NCBI GenBank assembly: GCA_030452985.1 | Contig: JAKDLG010000030.1 | Span: 1 to 38,372, forward strand | Length of the DNA: 38,372 nucleotides | Origin: Humibacillus sp. | GTDB lineage: Bacteria; Actinomycetota; Actinomycetes; Actinomycetales; Dermatophilaceae | Direction of reading: 5' to 3' | Part shown: positions 36,101 to 38,372 of the stretch, piece by piece | Position numbering within the stretch: position 1 is the first letter of the stretch | Layout of the letters: the number at the start of each line of letters is the position of its first letter | Position numbers and translations under genes: made by a program | Notes under the pieces: model-generated | Told to the model about the DNA's origin: nothing | Databases searched by the model: none | Seen by the model: the letters and a program-made list of their open reading frames with translations, nothing else

Positions 36101-37064
36101 GGGGCAGGCCGATACGCACCGGGCCGAGGCCGTCCATGATCGCTGCGCACGCCACGACCGTCGCCTCGGTCGGGCCGTAGGTGTTCCAGACCTCTCGCTC
36201 CGGTGAGACGAGACGCGCCACGAGGTCAGGGGGGCAGGCCTCTCCGCCGAAGATGAGCAGGCGCACCGGCTCGAGCGCCTCCGGGGGCCACAGCGCTGCG
36301 AGCGTCGGCACGGTCGACACGACGGTGATGCCCTGGGCCACCAGCCAGGGGCCGAGGTCGATGCCGGTGCGCACGAGCGAACGGGGCGCCGGCACCAGGC
36401 AGGCCCCGTGCCGCCAGGCCAGCCACATCTCCTCGCACGAGGCGTCGAAGGCCACAGAGAGACCGGCCAACACCCGGTCACCCGGCCTGATCGGCTCGTG
36501 CTGCAGGAACATTCGCGCCTCGGCGTCGACGAAGGCGGCTGCCGACCGGTGGCTCACCGCCACCCCCTTGGGTCGCCCGGTCGAACCGGAGGTGAAGATG
36601 ACCCACGCGTCGTGGTCGACCGTCACTTCTGGTGACGAGGGTGCCGCGACCCCCGAAAAGGGCATCGTGCCGTTCGTCCCGCGGTTCGTCTCGATGCGAC
36701 GGTCGGCCCCCACCACCGCCGCGACGGCGGCCTCGGCGAACACGAGGTCGGCCCGCTCCTGCGGGTCGTCGGCGTCGACCGGCACGTAAGCGCCGCCGGC
36801 TCGCATGATGCCGAGGATCGCGACATAGAGGTCGTGGGTGCCCGACGGCGCCCGCACCCCGACCCGGTCGCCCAGCCGCACCCCCGATGCCGTGAGTCGA
36901 GCGGCCATCTCATCGACGTCACCGGACAGCTCGCGGTAGGTCAGCACCGACCGGGTGTCGTCGATGGCCGGCGCGTCGGGATGCCGGGCCGCAGTGGCCG
37001 CCAGCACGTCGAGCAACGTGCGGGGCGTGGTGACCCGGGTGCTGGCCAGCAGTGGGTCGGGCAT
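33138..37064 (-). CDS. Pls/PosA-type membrane non-ribosomal peptide synthetase
   Basis: A 1308-residue single-module synthetase. Adenylation domain about 10-495: TSGSTGRPKG at 158-167, NTYGPTE at 294-300, YRSGDLV at 377-383, Lys485. Carrier domain about 505-575 with DADFFAHGGGSL, phosphopantetheine site Ser540. No condensation or thioesterase domain follows. Instead there are about six transmembrane helices (pairs near 597-672, 838-905 and 1081-1138) alternating with three hexapeptide-repeat domains (about 716-815, 951-1015, 1187-1285). This is the plan of epsilon-poly-L-lysine synthetase Pls, whose membrane part joins amino acids iteratively. Specificity residues read by hand are D207 A208 E211 S250 I271 G273 T295 V303 V304 K485, close to a lysine code. 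GAGGAGG precedes the ATG. Confidence 0.9.
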   Translation of the reverse strand: MPDPLLASTRVTTPRTLLDVLAATAARHPDAPAIDDTRSVLTYRELSGDVDEMAARLTASGVRLGDRVGVRAPSGTHDLYVAILGIMRAGGAYVPVDADDPQERADLVFAEAAVAAVVGADRRIETNRGTNGTMPFSGVAAPSSPEVTVDHDAWVIFTSGSTGRPKGVAVSHRSAAAFVDAEARMFLQHEPIRPGDRVLAGLSVAFDASCEEMWLAWRHGACLVPAPRSLVRTGIDLGPWLVAQGITVVSTVPTLAALWPPEALEPVRLLIFGGEACPPDLVARLVSPEREVWNTYGPTEATVVACAAIMDGLGPVRIGLPLDGWDLAVVDSAETPVAPGETGQLIIGGVGLARYLDPGKDAEKFAPMPTLGWARAYRSGDLVVNDPEGLVFVGRADEQVKLGGRRIELGEVDAALQGLAGVTGAAAAVKSTPAGSQILVGYVVAADPESFDHDGAVGRLRAELPAALVPLVVVIDDLPTRTSGKVDRAALPWPLPGEAADAGPNDLRGTPRWLAEQWTTVLGAPIRSLDADFFAHGGGSLPAARLVSLLRAHTPTVTVADLYAHPRLGAQAALLDSLAPAGEQGPARQVRRIPRPIQLLQTLISLVLLTVKGMQWVVALVTATELLRALDLAPWARPVSWWVLAVGWLAFVTPVGRMGLSALGARLLLLGVMPGTYPRGGQVQLRLWAAERLTEAFGAISLAGAPWIIVYARALGAKIGSNVDLHSVPPVTGMLTIGDGASVEPEVDLSGYWMDGDVIHVGEIHIAAEAAIGARSTVGPDVHVGRGGVVEAGSTVLGHVDRGTTVAGSPAVVIAPNTSTTWPSTRPPRAPGWVPVYGVSSIGLAVLPLVALLPGLLVLAARLRDAASYGEAARTAYVAVPLATVLAMVVLAGLTIAIVRLLGLGLTEGFHPVRSRVGWQVWMTERLLDQARTLLFPIYASLLTPWWLRALGARIGADVEASTVLLLPKMTTVADGAFLADDTMIAGYELGGGWLRIAPAKVGKRAFLGNSGMTAPGRRVPKNGLVAVLSAAPEKSKAGSSWLGSPPVRLRRASSDADAERTFAPPVRLKVVRGLVELCRIVPVMVTFALGITVLVALAWVVDEFGVGQAAVVSGVVLAGVGAVAAAVTTLAKWVIVGPIRAVEHPLWSPFVWRNEVVDTFVEMVAGPWFAWTATGTPAINVWLRSLGAHIGHGVWCETYWLPEADLVTLGEGVTVNRGCVLQTHLFHDRIMSMDTVTLGAGATLGPNGVILPAASIEQGATVGPGSLVLRGESVPSGSRWTGNPIAPWTAETTGTVETASGTSIGRP

Positions 37065-37081
37065 CTCCCCCTCCTCGGGCT

Positions 37082-37117
37082 GCGAGCGTGCTCGCTCTGG
37101 GCGATGGCCGAAGTCTA
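37082..37117 (-). promoter_or_regulatory. candidate promoter/operator of the Pls-like gene
   Basis: On the minus strand TAGACT (37112-37117) is a possible -10. Between it and the start lies the palindrome GCGAGCACGCTCGC (37082-37095, 6-bp arms, 2-bp centre), a plausible repressor site. No good -35 was found. The remaining divergent gap up to 37240 holds TACGGT at 37177-37182 on the plus strand, a possible -10 for the ABM gene. Confidence 0.3.
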
Positions 37118-37240
37118 GTGAGACCGGGTGGGCGGGCTGCTGTTCTCGAACCCGGCGCGCCGCCTGCCGTGCGCACTACGGTGGAGGGACCCGCGCGGTG
37201 TACCCGACCGCAACCGTCTTCAGCCCCGGAAAGGCCCACC

Positions 37241-37534
37241 ATGACCGAGTTGCGTGTCGTTGCCGAGATCGCCGCCAAGCCGGGTTCCGAAGACGGCATC
37301 CGCTCTGCCCTGTCGACCCTGGCCGTGGCCACCCGCGACGAGGACGGCTGCGTCTCCTACGAGGTGTTCGAGTCGGAGGCCGCACCGGGCACCTTCTTCA
37401 CCATCGAGACCTGGCGCTCACCGGAGGACATGGCCACGCACCTGCAGACCGAGCACCTGGCCGCCGCGTTCGCAGCGGCCGACGGGCACGTCAGTGTGCC
37501 CCCGGCGATCCACCCGCTGATCCCCGTGGGCTGA
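37241..37534 (+). CDS. ABM-domain (antibiotic biosynthesis monooxygenase-like) protein
   Basis: A 97-residue ferredoxin-like-fold protein of the ABM/YgiN group: LRVVAEIAAKPGSEDGIRSALSTLAVATRDEDGCVSYEVFES, then FFTIETWRSPEDMATHLQTEHLAAAFAAA. Members include cofactor-free quinol monooxygenases, heme-degrading enzymes and non-catalytic proteins, so activity is uncertain. I chose the ATG at 37241 with AAAGG 7 nt upstream; the frame is open earlier but without family sequence. It is divergent from the Pls-like gene and its last 44 nt overlap the end of the opposite kinase gene. Confidence 0.82.
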   Translation: MTELRVVAEIAAKPGSEDGIRSALSTLAVATRDEDGCVSYEVFESEAAPGTFFTIETWRSPEDMATHLQTEHLAAAFAAADGHVSVPPAIHPLIPVG

Positions 37535-38198
37535 GAAGCGGCCGGTCGAGGTCGGTGTTGTCGAACACCCAGCTCGCCTGCTCGCGCGGCCTTACCTGCG
37601 CGACGTAGAGCCGCTGGCCCTCGACGTAGCGGCGGTTGGTGGCCGCCTCCGGGTCGGGGTCATGGTGCCCGTCGAAGCGGACGTTGCCGCGCGGCACCGT
37701 CACGGCGAAGGGAGCGTCGACGAACACCACGGCATCCCACTGACCGGCCAGCTCGGATCGCTGGAGGAAGATCCCGTCGACCAGCAGCAGCGTGTCGCCG
37801 GCGGTCTCGACGCACGAGGGTGTCACTGCCTTGTCGGCCTCCACGTCGAACACCGCTGGAGTCAGGGGGCGCCCGGAGCGGAACGGCTCCAACACGCAGG
37901 TGCGAATAGCCTCGTAGTCGTAGGAGTCGTCGTAGAACGTGTCGGGGCCGGTGCCGCGGGCGTAACGCCGGGCCCGGGGGTGGTGAAACCCGTCGATCCC
38001 GACGCGTACCACCGTCCGGGCGCCATCCGGCAGGCTGCCGATGACCTCGGCGAGCTGGTCGGCCAGCACCGTCTTGCCCACGCCGTCGACCCCGTCAACG
38101 GCGACCGCCACCCGCTCCCCCGGTGCGAGCGCCACCAGCGCCTCGGCCAGAGCCCGCACGGCCGCCCGACGCTGCGTCGCGAGGACGCTCGGGCGCAT
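37491..38198 (-). CDS. uridine kinase-like P-loop NTPase
   Basis: A 235-residue P-loop kinase of the uridine/pantothenate kinase type. The Walker A motif GVDGVGKT is at 36-43, followed by VGIDGFHHPRARRYARG (substrate-side Asp-Gly-Phe), YDYEAIRTCVLEPFR, and LLLVDGIFLQRSEL (Walker B-like VDG). Its phosphate acceptor is probably a nucleoside or similar small molecule but is not certain. The ATG is 4 nt after the ispG stop, so it is likely translated from the ispG transcript. The 3' end overlaps the ABM gene tail to tail by 44 nt. Confidence 0.85.
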   Translation of the reverse strand: MRPSVLATQRRAAVRALAEALVALAPGERVAVAVDGVDGVGKTVLADQLAEVIGSLPDGARTVVRVGIDGFHHPRARRYARGTGPDTFYDDSYDYEAIRTCVLEPFRSGRPLTPAVFDVEADKAVTPSCVETAGDTLLLVDGIFLQRSELAGQWDAVVFVDAPFAVTVPRGNVRFDGHHDPDPEAATNRRYVEGQRLYVAQVRPREQASWVFDNTDLDRPLLSPRGSAGGSPGAH

Positions 38199-38202
38199 GA
38201 TC

Positions 38203-38372
38203 TCAGCCGACGGTGACCGACGGGGCTCCGGCGGCGGACTCCTCGACCGGCTCGCCCATCTCCTCGGCGAGGCGCATGGCCTCCTCGATGAGGGTCTCGA
38301 CGATCTGACTCTCGGGAACGGTCTTGATGACCTCGCCCTTGACGAAGATCTGGCCCTTGCCGTTGCCGGAGG
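38203..38372 (-). CDS. ispG: 4-hydroxy-3-methylbut-2-enyl diphosphate synthase, C-terminal part
   Basis: The right edge cuts this gene; the window holds only about 55 C-terminal codons. The segment [20 protein letters not shown] followed by [21 protein letters not shown] is the actinobacterial IspG (GcpE) C-terminus. IspG is an iron-sulfur enzyme of the MEP pathway that reduces MEcPP to HMBPP. The Fe-S cysteines lie outside the window. The call rests on a short but characteristic tail and on the neighbourhood, since ispG usually precedes the DUF4081 GNAT and proS. Confidence 0.8.
   Translation of the reverse strand, partial: SGNGKGQIFVKGEVIKTVPESQIVETLIEEAMRLAEEMGEPVEESAAGAPSVTVG

Overview
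The window is GC-rich, coding-dense DNA of an actinomycete. Codon use, many GTG starts, the gene neighbourhood and the protein sequences fit a member of the Micrococcales, plausibly the Intrasporangiaceae/Dermatophilaceae (Janibacter, Tetrasphaera or Phycicoccus type). That placement is an inference from gene content; no rRNA is present to confirm it. I see no tRNA, rRNA, CRISPR array, insertion sequence or prophage, and no gene-free stretch longer than 300 bases.

The backbone is the conserved actinobacterial block ispG - GNAT(DUF4081) - proS - ferritin-like/DUF4439 - rimP - nusA - ylxR - infB - rbfA - truB - ribF, read mostly on the minus strand from right to left. Isoprenoid synthesis (ispG, cut by the right edge), prolyl-tRNA charging (proS), ribosome maturation (rimP, rbfA), transcription elongation/antitermination (nusA, ylxR), translation initiation (infB), tRNA modification (truB) and FMN/FAD synthesis (ribF) therefore sit in their usual order, but accessory genes interrupt the block at several points.

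Left to right: (1) 109-5001: a TIGR03960-type radical SAM protein, a tiny ribbon-helix-helix regulator overlapping a two-domain VOC protein, and a long-chain acyl-CoA synthetase. (2) 5136-8854: rbfA-truB-ribF, with rodA unusually overlapping the end of ribF. (3) 8932-15616: rimP-nusA-ylxR-infB, then a terminator hairpin and a divergent Nramp-like carrier inserted before rbfA. (4) 15784-18450: a lipoprotein ferritin-like protein, a PF04655-type aminoglycoside phosphotransferase homologue, and an MNT/HEPN toxin-antitoxin pair whose HEPN partner has lost its catalytic tail. (5) 18447-21318: a DUF255 thioredoxin-fold protein and a SAM methyltransferase. (6) 21363-24116: a three-gene membrane flavin electron-transfer module (ferric-reductase-like flavocytochrome, FMN-binding protein, ApbE flavin transferase). 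(7) 24201-31077: a GH13 amylase, a TSUP exporter, a HAD hydrolase, proS, two GNATs and a DoxX-like protein. (8) 31095-37064: a 4'-phosphopantetheinyl transferase, an M1 aminopeptidase and a 1308-residue Pls/PosA-type membrane non-ribosomal peptide synthetase. (9) 37241-38372: an ABM monooxygenase, a uridine-kinase-like P-loop protein and the 3' end of ispG.

The most interesting system is region 8. The synthetase has one adenylation domain, one carrier domain and a large membrane part with three beta-helix-like domains: the layout of epsilon-poly-L-lysine synthetase. Aligned by hand, its specificity residues nearly match the lysine code I remember for bacitracin synthetase. Its stop codon overlaps the start of the M1 peptidase, and a phosphopantetheinyl transferase that could activate it lies next door. 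A cationic poly-amino-acid made, and perhaps trimmed, by this locus is a testable prediction. At regulatory scale, several unlinked or first genes carry a TAnnnT hexamer 6-7 nt before the start codon, which suggests widespread leaderless transcription.
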